DNA from: Hybos culiciformis | Taxonomy: Eukaryota > Arthropoda > Insecta > Diptera > Hybotidae | Assembly (NCBI GenBank): GCA_964007475.1 | Contig: OZ023273.1 | Coordinates: 102,918,485 to 102,982,484, forward strand | Direction of reading: 5' to 3' | Length of the DNA: 64,000 nt | Part shown: one piece after another, positions 12,468 to 23,633 of the stretch | Layout of the letters: the number at the start of each line of letters is the position of its first letter | Position numbering within the stretch: position 1 is the stretch's first letter | Notes under the pieces: model-generated | The model's database searches: none | Seen by the model: only the letters and a program-made list of their open reading frames with translations | What the model was told of the DNA's origin: nothing | Translations under genes and position numbers: made by a program

Positions 12468-14960
12468 TCGTTTTTTTTATTAAACCAGGAAATTAACACT
12501 TCATATAAATATCTGTATTAACATCATTATATCATCATCGCCTCGTTAGATACATGTAATGCCATCCATAAAACATTCTAAACATTGTGTCAAATAAGAT
12601 ACCAATGTTATTCAAATTAATGAATTGACAATAATATTAACGTGTCAAAAATAATATTCATTTCTTCGTAATAACAATATACTAGAAGCAAAGAATAAAT
12701 TAATGATAACAATCTGGATAATTTAAAAATTCCTCGTTTTTCTGATTTTGCAGTCAATACTCTTAAAATTATTGAAGGAGTTTAAAAAAAAATTATTTTT
12801 GTTTTCTGTTGTTTTATTTAAATTATTAAATTACCACGTCTGGCCGTCTAGTCTTCAGGAAGCTTAATTATTGTACGTGATCTGAAAATTGAGCATATAA
12901 CATGTTTAGAAAACCAAAAAAAAATATTTACATAATTATTTATATTTTTTCTTAAGAATAGAGTTCAAATTTATGATTTTTGAAAATATTTTAATAAAAA
13001 AATTAAATAAATATTTCTAAAATAAAAACTATCATCTTTTTAGTATATTAATGTAATTAATAAATTAAACTCTGAATAAAAAATACTTAAATGATTGCTT
13101 GGTATTGATTTTCTCGTCATAATTGATAAACCAAAAGCATAGGACAAACTGGAGGTTAGGCAGTCGAATGGAATCTTTTTTCAGCAGTAAATACTTATTA
13201 TAATAAATAAAAAAAAACTAAATATATCCGGCCGATATTTAAGTTTGATTTATTTGAATCTAGTTAGTTATGTGCATATTTAATGTATTATACTATATTA
13301 ATGTTGTAAAATAAATTGCCAATAATTCGTAAATGTCTTCTTAAATCTGAACAAAAAAATTATTTATATTTTTAAAATTCCAAATGTAAAAACCGCATCC
13401 CCAAAAAAAAGAAAAATGAAAGAGTTATTGCATAAGAAAAACATAAGGAAAAATTAATGTTAAATAAACAAACAAAAAAAAAAAAAATTTAACTGCTTAT
13501 ATGAATACAAAATAAAGGATTTAAAGAATGCTAAGTAATGAAAAAGGATAATAATGGAATTGATAACAATAAAAAATTGTTTCCTGATTATTGTTGGAAC
13601 TAATATGGCTAGAAAATGGTATTTTAATATAATAACTTTTAGAGCGAGTAAATACATGTTGTATACTAAGATAATAGTACAAATTGTGCTAATTAATTTT
13701 TTTTTATCTCTACACGGACCAGAATCTGGAAGAGCAATGAGTACTTTATAAGACTTTTGTTATGTGCGTTAATAAGCCAATTTATGCTGTTTCCAATAGG
13801 AACATGATTCACTTCCATCATCACGATAATAGTTTTCTGATCCGTGAAATAGTTTAAAACACTATTGATAATCCTGAAAAACCTTTTGGTCCTTTTTATG
13901 AACTAATAAAAAAGAAAAAATTTTGTGAAGGTAGTTCAATTTTTAATTTTTATGAAAGCATAAAAAAATTATCATAAAGAATAAAAGAATTTTTTGAAAA
14001 ATTTTTGAGCGAGAAACAAAAAAGAAAAACCTCAAGAAACAATATATAGAAAATTATTTTATGAAAAAATTTGTATAGAATAGCAACGTTTATTCAAAAA
14101 TATAATTTCGGGTAATTTTGTGGCTTTATTAAGCGGAAGGAAGAAGAATTTTAAATTATTATTTTTTTTTTCATTATTTTCATGAAAACATGAAAGAAGA
14201 AAGCTTTTATTAAAAATACTTAAAACAAATTTTTTTTATTTTTTTACTTACGGAAAATAATAGAAAAACTTTCCTTTTTTTTTTATATATTTCTGTTTTT
14301 GTATACCACCCAGCCACCCACGGTGAGATTTTTTTTATATGAAAAAGAATACGAAAATAAAGTATTTTTGCCCAATTATCTTCATGCAAAATTTTTAAAA
14401 GAAAATTATTTTTATGACTATTGCGCTTCTGATATTGTAATTTGAAATTCCTGAATAATAATTTATTTTACGAAAACTACTGTTTCATACTTTCATCGTG
14501 TTCTATTGAGTTAAAAAGTTTGAAAAGTTATTACACACGTCTACGATGAGTGTAAAACCAATATCAACAACATATTAAATATTCGCTCACCCTTGTTCAG
14601 TTGGAAATTAACATTTTGGTTAAAATTTAATATCGTAAACAAAACTAAAAATGTGAAAATGTGAAAATTTAATAAATCATACAAACTTTTAATTCAAATG
14701 AAAAGTTATAAATAACGATATCAAACTTTGATTAGAACGGAATTAAACGATATAACAATATGACGGCCCATGCCATCGAACTTAACTCATCAAAATAAAT
14801 AAAAAACTCTAAATTCAAACATTTGTTATGAAAAAATTCAATAATAATAATAATAATAATAGTGATAATGATAATAGTAAAATTTAAAAAATTAAATGAT
14901 CGCACAAATTCGTGTCGTTGACGAATTTTATTCGAAACAAAATAAAATTATTAAATAATT
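12468..14960. other. AT-rich DNA, no gene seen
   Basis: Includes a short (AAT)n microsatellite at about 14841-14865. The overlapping open frames on both strands at 13.46-13.75 kb have no recognisable content. Nothing else is supported. Confidence 0.5.
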
Positions 14961-15143
14961 CTGAAGCGGTTATCAAGTCCTCCTTTATTTCCTATCCTAT
15001 TCCCGTACACTTTTCTTCACTCGCTTGTCGTTGCCGTACTGGAAGTCAATAAGGCTGTAAAAACTGTTGACCGCCGGTTCGTAGTTCGTCAGCTTGTTAT
15101 TGCAACACACTCGTTTTCTTAAATATACGCTTTTTGGTTAGGG

Positions 15144-16690
15144 ATGAGCAATAAATTTTGTATAAATTTTTGTAACATCCGAGGTTTGGAAGCGAATTTT
15201 CAAGCCGTTCAAATCCATTTGGCCTCTACTAAGCCAAATGTTCTGGCTCTAAGTGAGACCCAAGTATTGGACAACGGAGACCCCAACCGTTTTTCAATCC
15301 CCGGTTATGATCTTCAGTCTTTATACGTCGCCCACAGAGGAGTCGCTATTTACATTAGGAATGACGTTGCTTGTTATCCCATTACAGATTTAAAATCATC
15401 AAGTCCCTTATAAATTTTCTTTGGTTCAAATTAAGAACTAACAATCACGTCATCCATTTTTGCTTCCTTTACAGAAGCCCTCAACTGACTGGCAGTGATC
15501 ACGTTGTCGAGTTTGACTTGCTGTCGGACCAAATAAATCAGATTCTGGCGAAAAACCCAGAGTCTGAAATTTTGGTTTTCGGTGATTTTAATGTACACAA
15601 CGTATCATGGCTTAGTCATTCTAATCACAACAGTCCCGAAGGCAGATATGTAGAGTTTTTTTCAAGTATTAATAATCTGATCCAAATTATTTCTGAACCC
15701 ACCCACATTCCAGATATAAACCATCAGGGTCATTATATCTTGGATCTGTTTCTGACATCGAATCCAGATAATTATAACGCTTCAATTAGTTCCCCCTTGG
15801 AAACTCCGATCATTGTCTCATTAGTACGTCCTTCTCTCTTGATGGTGGAGCGGGTTTATCTAGCGCTCCTGGAAGACTGGTATGGACCTATTCTCAAGCT
15901 GATTGGGATGGGCTCACTGGTTTTCTTGGACGGATGGATCTGTCTCGCTGCTTCTTGGAGAGGAATGTTGACCTTTGCACGGCTGTCATTACCGAAAGTA
16001 TTCTGTTAGGGATGAAAGTATTCATACCCCATAAAAAAGTACAAAATAAAACGAATACTAAAAATCCGTGGTTCAATGACACCTGTGTAAAGGCCATAGC
16101 CGATAGAAATAATGCTTTTCGTGAGTATAAACAAAACAATTCTTTAAATTCACTGAAGCACTGGCGCGAGGTCAGGAACAGATGCAGTAGAATTTGTCGC
16201 CATAAAAAAGTGCAAAATAAAACGAATACTAAAAATCCGTGGTTCAATAACACCTGTGCAAATCCATAGCCGATAGAGATAATGGTTTTCGTGAGTATAA
16301 ACATAGCAATTCTTTAAGTTCACTGAAGCACTGGCGAGAGTTCAGGAACAGATGCAGTAAGATTTGTTGTCAGCAGAGGAAGCGTCAAGAAATATTAAAC
16401 CTTCCTAAAAATAGCAGAAGCTTTTGGAGCTTCGCTAAAAGTGTAAAACAAAACTTTTGTTCGCCTTCATCTTTTCTCCCCTTGTAGATGGTAAACGGAT
16501 GATATCAGATTCGGGTGAGAAGGCTAATTTGTTTGCTAAACTTTTTAGTCAAAACTCAACACTCGCAGCTTCAGCTCAAAATCCACCTGTATTGCCACCA
16601 GTAAACTCTTCCTTTGGAAGAGTTTACTTTAGGCAACGTGCTGTTTTAAAAGCTCTAAAAAATCTGAATGTGAAAAAGGCCCTGATGGTA
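15144..16690 (+). pseudogene. AP-endonuclease and linker part of ORF2, frameshifted
   Basis: From ATG 15144 the product starts MSNKFCINFCNIRGLEANF, a typical APE opening. It continues with LALSETQ (catalytic Glu) and GVAIYIRND, then shifts frame near 15.37-15.41 kb. The next frame carries FGDFNVHNVSW (catalytic Asp/Asn) and LDLFLTSNP. The final SDH motif (TCC GAT CAT, 15805-15813) is in yet another frame, so a second shift lies just upstream of it. The linker contains a 171-bp tandem duplication. Two more shifts near 16.47 and 16.68 kb separate it from the RT frame. At least four frame breaks mean that no functional full-length ORF2 is made from this copy. Motif order is normal for the family. 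Confidence 0.8.
16030..16370 (+). repeat. 171-bp in-frame tandem duplication in ORF2 linker
   Basis: The segment starting CATAAAAAAGTACAAAATAA at 16030 is repeated from 16201 (171 bp, 57 codons). The second copy has point changes and a small deletion that brings in a stop (TAG about 16267). Both copies encode the linker segment around KNPWFN and the HW-REVRNRC stretch. The duplication preserved frame when it arose, and later mutation broke it. Confidence 0.9.
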
Positions 16691-16698
16691 TTCCGGCT

Positions 16699-18207
16699 GT
16701 GGTCCTAAAGCATACTGTCTCTGTTCTAGCTAAACCTCTGCGCAACCTTTTCTATCTTTCATATTCACTTGGCATTTACCCCACCAAGTGGAAAGTTGTG
16801 CATGTTCAGCCTATTCCTAAAAAAGGCGATAAATGCGATCCCTCCAACTACAGGCCCATTGCGCTGACTTCTATTCTTTCCAAAGTAATGGAATCCCTTA
16901 TTAACAATAAAGTCAAAAAATACCTTGAATGTAACAAATTGCTAAGTGACCAGCAATATGGTTTTCGTACGAATAGATCGACTGGTGACCTGATGACATA
17001 TCTATCCCACAAGCTCAACGTCAATCTTCCCAATTCCGGTGAGGCTTGTGTTGTTGCTTTGGATATAGCTAAGGCTTTTGATCGAGTCTGGCACCCGGCA
17101 TTGATTTCTAAAGTTAAATCAATGGCTCTAGGATCAGCCTTTGTCAACTGGATCAGCAACTTTTTGTCTGGTCGTTCTATTCGTGCTGTTGTGGATGGGT
17201 ACCAGTCACATATTTTTAATATCAAATCCAGTGTACCACAAGGGTGTGTTCTCTCCCCAACTCTCTTTTTAATTTCCATCGACGATCTTCTGAAATCAAC
17301 ACTCAACCCCATCCACAGTTTCGCCGATGACAGTAACCTGGTAGCATGCTACGATTTTATTAATAGGAAATCAGCATCTTCAAATGCTGTTGCTACGAAA
17401 CGCAATTTTCTTCAAAGTAGCATAAATCACGACCTTTCCAAAATTTCACAATGGGGTCTTCTCAACAGAGTTGAGTTCAACGCATCCAAAACCCAATGCT
17501 GCCTAATTTCTAGAAAACTGTCAACTTTTGATCCCCAATTTTCTTTTCAAGGCGAAAGTATTGGAAAATCTGGAAGCCTAGACATTTTAGGCTCGAAAAT
17601 AACTTCCGATCTAAGTTGGAACAATCATATTTTCGAAACGGCAAAAAACGCAGCGAAATGTCTTGGTTTTCTAAAAAGATGTAAACAATACTTTTCCCCC
17701 TCTGATCTTTTAAATATTTACAAATCCTACATACGGCCGAAATTAGAATATAATTCGCATATATGGGCTGGTGCTCCTAAAACCCATCTTGAGTACCTGG
17801 ACAAAGTTCAGAGAAGGGCTATTAGATTGATCAACGATCACCAAACCACCAGCTCTTTAACATCACTCAATCACCGTCGCAATGTAGGTTCACTTTCAAT
17901 TTTTTATAAATACCTTGTTGGAACGGATACGTGTTCCCTGGAAGTAAAGGCCCTACTTCCTCCACTTCAAGTATTTTCACGCCAAACTCGTACCGCTTCA
18001 ACGTCACATCCATATTTCGTCAAAATTCCCAAATGTGAGAGAACGAGCTTTGCAGATTCGTTTTCAGTTCGCACCTCGAGAATGTGGAATGCTCTCCCAT
18101 TAAAATTGTTCCCGACAGCTGGCGCACGTTTGACTTACGACTTGTGCCGCTTTAAGAAAAGTGTACATGATTACCTACTAACTATCCCACTTTTAAATCC
18201 CGTCTAA
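16699..18207 (+). CDS. Reverse transcriptase domain of CR1/Jockey-type ORF2 (partial)
   Basis: 502 codons open to TAA. This is the RNA-directed DNA polymerase part of a non-LTR retrotransposon, which copies element RNA at a nicked target site (target-primed reverse transcription). In order: KWKVVHVQPIPKKGDKCDPS and NYRPIAL (fingers, residues about 29-57), YGFRTNRST, motif A with ALDIAKAFDRVWH (Asp near residue 122), the SVPQGCVLSP motif B, and motif C FADD (residues 208-211, DNA 17320-17331). The thumb region follows with LEYNSHIWAGAPK and a C-terminal RTSRMWNALP segment. All RT catalytic aspartates are present. The true protein would begin about 520 codons upstream; the ATG here is only the first one after a frameshift near 16.68 kb. 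There is no RNase H domain. Confidence 0.85.
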   Translation: MVLKHTVSVLAKPLRNLFYLSYSLGIYPTKWKVVHVQPIPKKGDKCDPSNYRPIALTSILSKVMESLINNKVKKYLECNKLLSDQQYGFRTNRSTGDLMTYLSHKLNVNLPNSGEACVVALDIAKAFDRVWHPALISKVKSMALGSAFVNWISNFLSGRSIRAVVDGYQSHIFNIKSSVPQGCVLSPTLFLISIDDLLKSTLNPIHSFADDSNLVACYDFINRKSASSNAVATKRNFLQSSINHDLSKISQWGLLNRVEFNASKTQCCLISRKLSTFDPQFSFQGESIGKSGSLDILGSKITSDLSWNNHIFETAKNAAKCLGFLKRCKQYFSPSDLLNIYKSYIRPKLEYNSHIWAGAPKTHLEYLDKVQRRAIRLINDHQTTSSLTSLNHRRNVGSLSIFYKYLVGTDTCSLEVKALLPPLQVFSRQTRTASTSHPYFVKIPKCERTSFADSFSVRTSRMWNALPLKLFPTAGARLTYDLCRFKKSVHDYLLTIPLLNPV

Positions 18208-18303
18208 ACTTCCTTTCCATTATTAAATCCATGCTTCTTTAAGCATAAAAGGTATCCCGACTAGTGATTTGGTAACTTTAATAAAAAAAAAAAAAAAAAA
18301 AAA

Positions 18304-19685
18304 TAGAGCTAAGACTTTATTTGTCTTGATATCAACTTTTATAACTATTCATTTTCATAAAAATTCTCGTTTTTAGATTCTTATTCAAAGTTATCGATTT
18401 TAAAATGTTTTTTCGATATACAATTTTTTTATCATCAAGCTAAGTAACTTAAAAAAAAGAAAAACTAAATTTGTACCATACGCAATGTATTTAAAAATTC
18501 TTTACTGCTGACCCTCTTTAACCCTCACAGAACAATATATATGTAATTTTAAAAAGAATATATAATTAATACGATTATCAAATTTTTTTTCAACTTATTG
18601 CATACAAACCATGGCCAATTTCCGAAATAATAAGAAAAAAAAGAAGAAATTGGAAAAATCAAGTGTCCATACAATTTTCATCCCCTCATTATATGATGTA
18701 TAGAACTTCATTTATGCGAAATAAACACAATTTTATGTATATATGTGAAGTAATTTATAATACCGGAAAGGAATAGGTAGCTATATATCCCATGTTGGTT
18801 CTTCAAAAAAAAAGAAGCTTTTCTATTGTACAGTTCTTTTTCTCTGAAGAAGACTTAAAGGCACACATTTTTGAAGGGAAAATATACTTTTTCTTCTCAT
18901 CATCATTTTTCATTTTAGGGCAAAGTTTAATGTTCATTTAAGATTTGTTTAACATTTGATTTTGTGTTCTGTCACTCAAAGTCTCTTAATGAAATAAAAA
19001 TTAATTTAAAAAAAAAACATCCGGGTTCTATTTTATTTTAAGTAAACTATTTGCAAAAGGATCTAATAATTTGATTTTCACAGAAAATGTTATTATATAT
19101 GATCGTCCAGTAATTGAAAATGGTCAATGCTATTATCGGTCACACAATAAATTATTAAAATGAAACCCAATAAAAATATCAATTATTGAATAAATCAATT
19201 AAGTTTAAGCTTTTATAAAAACGGACACAAATCTCTGAAATAGCTTCCAGTTATTTCCAGTTATTATGACAAATTTAATTAATAAGATTGAATCATAGTA
19301 ATAAAAACTATTTTCTCTTATGCTAAAATAATTTTTCCAAAAAAATTTAGCTTTTTCAGGAAATTTATCTTTTATAAAATTTATTTGCTGTAAAATTACA
19401 ATATTACAAATTGCAACTCTCTGTAGATTATTTTCTCAAAATTATTTGGTTAAATAAGCTTTATAAAAATAGAAAAAACTTCTAACTTTTTAGTAAGAAT
19501 TATTTTCAAAATAAGAAAACTTTGTATAAATTGGTTGCATTCAATAAATGGATTTTTTTTGCCGGAAATAAGGATGAGAATAAGGATACACAAACAATAC
19601 AAACAATTTTTTTATTTATTTTTTGTTTATGTTTCCTGTTTCACAATGTTAATAAAATATATATACAGATAGATAGATAATAGTA
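18304..19685. other. AT-rich DNA, no gene seen
   Basis: AT-rich, with stops in all frames. A GATA-type microsatellite (AGATAGATAGATA) lies near 19669. No gene or structured repeat is supported. Confidence 0.5.
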
Positions 19686-19847
19686 TTAAGGATCAGGGAC
19701 GGCTCGTGACAACAGTAAGTGCCCAGGAACTTATTGGTTTAGGAGCACACAAACATTGAATTTTAATATATAGATTTGATTAAAATGACTACAAATTAGA
19801 ATTTAAGTTTGGTCAAAAACCAAAAGAATGCAAATCAAAAACATAAT

Positions 19848-20190
19848 TTTTTAGGAAATAACAATTTCCTCTTCTTTTTAAAACAATAACAAATAAATAT
19901 CAATATTACCTTACTAAGCAATTTTTTTGTTGCTTTTAATACAACAATATGCAACAGAACAAAATGTAATACCGTACAACTTTTTTTATTTTCTCTCTTT
20001 TTTAAAACACCACAAATAAATTTCAATATTCCCTACAAAGCAATGTTTTTGTTGCTTTTAATTCAACAATATGCAGTAGAACAAAATGTAATAGAACTAT
20101 TTTTTATTTCCTCTCTTTTTTAAAACACCAACAAATAAATTTCAATATTCCCTACTAAGCAATTTTTTTGTTGCTTTTAATTCAACAATT
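19848..20190 (+). repeat. Tandem repeat, about 120-bp units, three copies
   Basis: Each unit carries AACAAATAAATTTCAATATT, then CAATTTTTTTGTTGCTTTTAA and GAACAAAATGTAATA-like segments. The TTGTTGC landmark recurs at 19927, 20049 and 20168. A fourth partial unit lies at about 20940-21010, on the other side of the nested element, which implies the array was interrupted by that insertion. Confidence 0.85.
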
Positions 20191-20221
20191 CACTTGTTTA
20201 AATGTCCAAATAGCGCCGCCT

Positions 20222-20832
20222 ATGGCCATTTATAGAACGTAGGAGAACATATAAAATTTTTTTTTTCGTGAAATTTGTAAGAAAATATGCGATTTGAAAT
20301 TTTATTTAAGTTATAATTAATTAGTTAATTAATAAAAATGAATAGAAAAAATTTTGAGGTCTGCGGAATATCATTAGCAAACAATTCTATAGGTAGAAAT
20401 ATTTCCATGCATTACTTATTCATCCAAAATAATTCAAAATCAAAAAGTGTATAAAAAAAAGAACTATTTTTAATTTAAATTTGAAAAACTTACCAATATT
20501 ATTTAGACTCCAAATGTATGAGAATTTCCAATAATAACTTTTTTTTACATTTTTATATTTGTTATGAACTGAAAATTGTACTTAATTTTTTTTTTTTTTG
20601 TTAGGTGTTTTTATATTTTGAATTATTTTGGATGAAAAAGTAATGCATGGAAATATTTCTACCTATAGAATTGTTTGCTAATGATATTCCGCAGACATCA
20701 AAATTTTTTCTATTCATTTTTATTAATTAACTAATTAATTATAACTTAAATAAAATTTCAAATCGCATATTTTCATACAAATTTCACGAAAAAAAAAATT
20801 TTATATGTTCTCCTACGTTCCATAAATGGCCA
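20222..20832. mobile_element. TIR element with about 210-bp arms nested in the hAT
   Basis: Left and right arms (about 20222-20430 and 20630-20832) are inverted copies with only a few differences. Both start TGGCCATTTATAGAACGTAG or TGGCCATTTATGGAACGTAG. The central roughly 200 bp is AT-rich and non-coding. Target duplication not resolved. Long arms and lack of genes fit a foldback-type MITE. Confidence 0.85.
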
Positions 20833-21354
20833 CGGAGGGACTGTCAAAACAGTGAATATGCAAAGCACAAAAATCAATTGCCTTTTTTACATCACATCAA
20901 ATTTTCTTCTTTGTTTTGTTTCTCATATGAAAAATTCTCTCTTTTAAAACAATAACAAATAAATTTCAATATCGCCTATAAGCAAGCAATTATTTTGTTG
21001 CTTTTAATGCTACACAAAAAGGATTATGAGAAAGCATTTCTTATGTTGTTATATTTACATATGGAAAAAATATATAATTGTTTGAATAAAATATAAGCAA
21101 TGAGGAGGAATAGAAGCGCCCAGGCAATGCCTGGGTTGCTTAGTAGCACCAGCCGTCCCTGTTAAGGATATAGTTAGGCAATATTTTAAGGACAAAATTA
21201 TTTGAAAATTCACTTTTATTTATAATACTTTGTGTAGTTAATATTATTTGCTTAATGCATATTGTGTAAGTGTAGGTGACTTGAAATCACGAAAACTTTA
21301 TATATATTAAGAAAATTTGTTATTTAAATATTTGCTTAGCAAAAGTTTTAGGTT

Positions 21355-21480
21355 GTATTTCCGAATAGCGGGCGTGAGCTTTCGGGATGACGTCATCACC
21401 AAGGGGTACTATCGGCCATGGGGACGCAGGATATATATGTCATTGTACTCGCAAATGCCATCTAGTGCCGCAAAACGCAA
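21355..21480. promoter_or_regulatory. GC-rich island with a CRE palindrome (tentative)
   Basis: A roughly 120-bp GC-richer segment in AT-rich DNA contains the perfect palindrome GATGACGTCATC (21386-21397), which includes the CREB/ATF consensus TGACGTCA. Further on is CCATCTAGTGCCGCAAAACG. No gene is seen next to it. It could be a conserved regulatory island or just the remains of another repeat. The motif is seen; the function is inference. Confidence 0.2.
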
Positions 21481-22329
21481 CTGAAATTTTTTTTGAAAAA
21501 ACGGTTTTTTGCAATTTTCTCGGTAACAGTACATCCTAGAACCATAATTTTTTTTTTAAATGTACACTCTAGAAAATCGATAGTTTTGGTCGTAATTTTA
21601 CGTCGATTATCATGATAATTTTTGATGTAATATTACCCTCGTTATTTAAGATTCAACTGATAAAGGCGTAAAAAAAATAAAAATCACAAAAAATAGTAAA
21701 ATTGTACAAGTTGTGTATTTTTTACATTAAAAATAAGGGTAAATTTATTCGTTTTTGTTTAAAAATTTACTCTTTTTGTATAAATTTACCCTTGTTGGTT
21801 TAAAAATATGCACTGCTTGGTTTAAACTTAAAATTTTTGACTTAAAAATATAAGCTCTTTGGTGTAAGCTTACACTCCTTGGTTTAATTATCTGAACTCC
21901 CTGTTGTTAACTTACATCCTGCGGCTTAATAATATGTGCTCTGATATAAATTTACATTATATGATTTAAAAATATACACGCCGTTTTGTAAGCATACGCT
22001 TTGTTGCTTAACATTGTACACTCTTGGTCCAAATTTACACCTGTGGTTTAATAATGAAAACTCTCTGGTTTAAACTTAAACTCTGTGGTTTAATACTGTT
22101 GTACTCTATGCTGTAAACTTACATTCTTTGGTTTAATGTATAGACCCTCCAGTGTAAACTTAAACTCTGTAGTTTAATGTGTACACTCCAGGTGTAAATT
22201 TAAACTCTGGGATTGAAAAAAGTACATCAGAGTTGTAAGTTGTAAGCATATTGTAAATCGCCAACACACCACACAGAAAATGTGTATACCAAATTAATAT
22301 TTTCTATTTTATATGGTTTTTAAATTTCA

Positions 22330-22407
22330 ATACCATGGCCTAGTGGTAGTGTTGGCTGATTGCAATGCTAAGGACAGGACGCAGGTTCGAATCCCGAAGA
22401 CGGCATA
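22330..22407 (+). repeat. tRNA-derived SINE-like module, + copy
   Basis: Has the A-box-like TGGCCTAGTGGTAG and, about 35 nt downstream, a B box GGTTCGAATCCC, then GAAGACGGCATAAG and a long A-rich tract with AAAAC/AAAAG/TTC interruptions (about 22440-22590). That layout (tRNA-like head plus A-rich tail) is typical of a SINE. An inverted homologue lies at 22611-22684. A proper acceptor stem is missing, so it is not a functional tRNA gene. Confidence 0.7.
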
Positions 22408-22610
22408 AGAAAAATTCAATAAGAAGAAATTAGAAACAAAATTTAAATAATAAAAAAAAACAAAAAGAAAAAAAAAAAAATTCGAAAAAAAAAAAAATTC
22501 AAAAAAAAAGAAAATCAAAAAAAAAAAAATTCGAAAAAAAAATTATAATAAAAAAGTTCAAAAAAAGAAAAAAAAAAAGAAATCCAAAAAATTTTTTATT
22601 TAATTTTTCT

Positions 22611-22684
22611 TATGCCGTCTTCGGCATTCGAACCTGCGTCCTTAGCATTGTAATCCGCCAACGCTACCACTCAGCCACGGTATT
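22611..22684 (-). repeat. tRNA-derived SINE-like module, - copy
   Basis: On the minus strand it has TGGCTGAGTGGTAGCG as A box and GGTTCGAATGCC as B box, and ends with the same GAAGACGGCATAAG as the + copy at 22330-22407. The two copies face tail to tail and could fold into one long hairpin through their A/T-rich spacer. Either two insertions or an inverted duplication. Confidence 0.7.
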
Positions 22685-23582
22685 AAAATTTAAAAATTTT
22701 GTACGTCTTTTTGGTGTAAATTTAAATTACAACCTTTTGGCGTAACTTTTTGTTTAATATTACGATTTTATGTTGAAATTTTTTCTATTGGAAGTAATTT
22801 TGCTTTAATTTCGCGTAAACTTTGATGTAAAATTATTCTTTTCTAGAGTAATTTTACGTTACACCAAAATGCGTAAATATTTTGTGTTACATGGTAATAA
22901 ATTGCCATCGATAATCGGGGTAATTTTACATCAAAAACTTTCTAGAGTGTAGGTAATAAAATTATCTTTGTTTTAATGATGTTTTTTTAAATGGCCCTTG
23001 GATATAAAAGATTGGCCACCACTGGCATAGTGTGATATTTATATGTTTTATTGTTTGACATTTTATGATGATTATACATACGTATTTTACAATTTTATAC
23101 ATTTCTATAAAAATGTAAAATTATTTGAATGATATGAATTTCAATAATTTTTCTATTTTCAAACCAAAATATTTAAAGTATTTAAAGAATTTTCAAAATT
23201 AACAAATAATAATAAATATATAAATCAGTATTGTAATTGTATGATGTACTCGTATGTACTTTGATATATTATAAATTATTTATTTTCGATTATTTATTGC
23301 ATATCGCGTAAATAATTTACACAAAGGATAACCCTACTATAATATACATCTAATATAATAAAAGGTGAACTCACCTCTTAAACGACCTTGAAAGTGTTGG
23401 CACTTTCCTCTATTTATTTTTTTAAACGTAAATAATAAATGAAATAACCGAATGACTATGCAACACTGAATGCAAGGCGTACTTTGATAAAAACTTTAAA
23501 ATGTAAACAAAAAAAATCAAGGCGTACTTTATCAATAAAAAATAAAAGCATTATTTTCGAAATGACAAAAATCAACGCATAG

Positions 23583-23633
23583 TTACTAGGCTAGGCCTGC
23601 ACTATTTTTTCTGTGCAGGCTTTTTTCTAGTAA
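23583..23633. repeat. Short hairpin followed by T run
   Basis: GCCTGCAC (23595-23602) pairs with GTGCAGGC (23613-23620), followed at once by TTTTTT. An outer pair TTACTAG/CTAGTAA closes the same structure. This resembles a structured RNA end or Pol III stop, but no gene is seen upstream. Two copies of CAAGGCGTACTTT lie just before it (about 23474 and 23520). Confidence 0.3.

Larger units (their letters stand above)
14965..18303 (+). mobile_element. Non-LTR retrotransposon, CR1/Jockey-type, frameshifted
   Basis: A GC-richer block begins near 14965 and ends in a poly(A) tract (about 18283-18303) directly after an AATAAA-like motif. It holds a roughly 180-nt 5' leader and one ORF2-type frame: an AP-like endonuclease, a linker, then reverse transcriptase. 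The frame is broken at several places upstream of the RT. No ORF1 is present, so it is either 5'-truncated or a single-ORF family. No flanking target duplication was found, which makes the 5' edge approximate. A 5'-truncated antisense copy (28881-29626) and a 60-bp 3' fragment (30371-30430) of the same family lie in the window. Clade assignment (CR1/L2 versus Jockey) is not possible by eye. Confidence 0.85.
19694..21161. mobile_element. Non-autonomous hAT element, 1.47 kb
   Basis: The termini are inverted (CAGGGACGGCTCGTG at the left, reverse complement of CAGGGACGGCTGGTG at the right). The identical 8 bp TTAAGGAT flanks both ends (19686-19693, 21162-21169). CAGGG-type ends and an 8-bp duplication identify hAT. 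The interior is non-coding: three tandem units of about 120 bp, a nested inverted-repeat element at about 20222-20832, then a further partial tandem unit (about 20940-21010). So a TIR element inserted into the tandem array of a hAT MITE. Confidence 0.9.
21565..22949. mobile_element. TA-flanked TIR element with quasi-repeats and paired tRNA-like modules
   Basis: The ends are CACTCTAGAAA and its complement TTTCTAGAGTG, each flanked by TA (21563-21564, 22950-22951), with looser inverted similarity continuing inward (GATTATC and AATTTTACATC motifs). The left half is a run of short quasi-repeats around GTTTAA...CTCTGTGGTTTAAT, about 40-60 bp apart (21.70-22.23 kb). The middle holds two tRNA-like modules facing each other and joined by A-rich sequence. 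No transposase frame. The TA duplication points to a Tc1/mariner-like or similar source, but TA is common here and the call is tentative. Confidence 0.65.

Noticed and set aside
16848..17312. 154-codon minus-strand frame
   Set aside because: Antisense shadow of the RT domain at 16699-18207.
22330..22684. Functional tRNA genes
   Set aside because: A and B boxes are present, but acceptor and T stems do not pair well and the sequences run into A-rich tails. Better explained as tRNA-derived SINE heads. The same goes for 6044-6107, 6408-6465 and 24651-24720.
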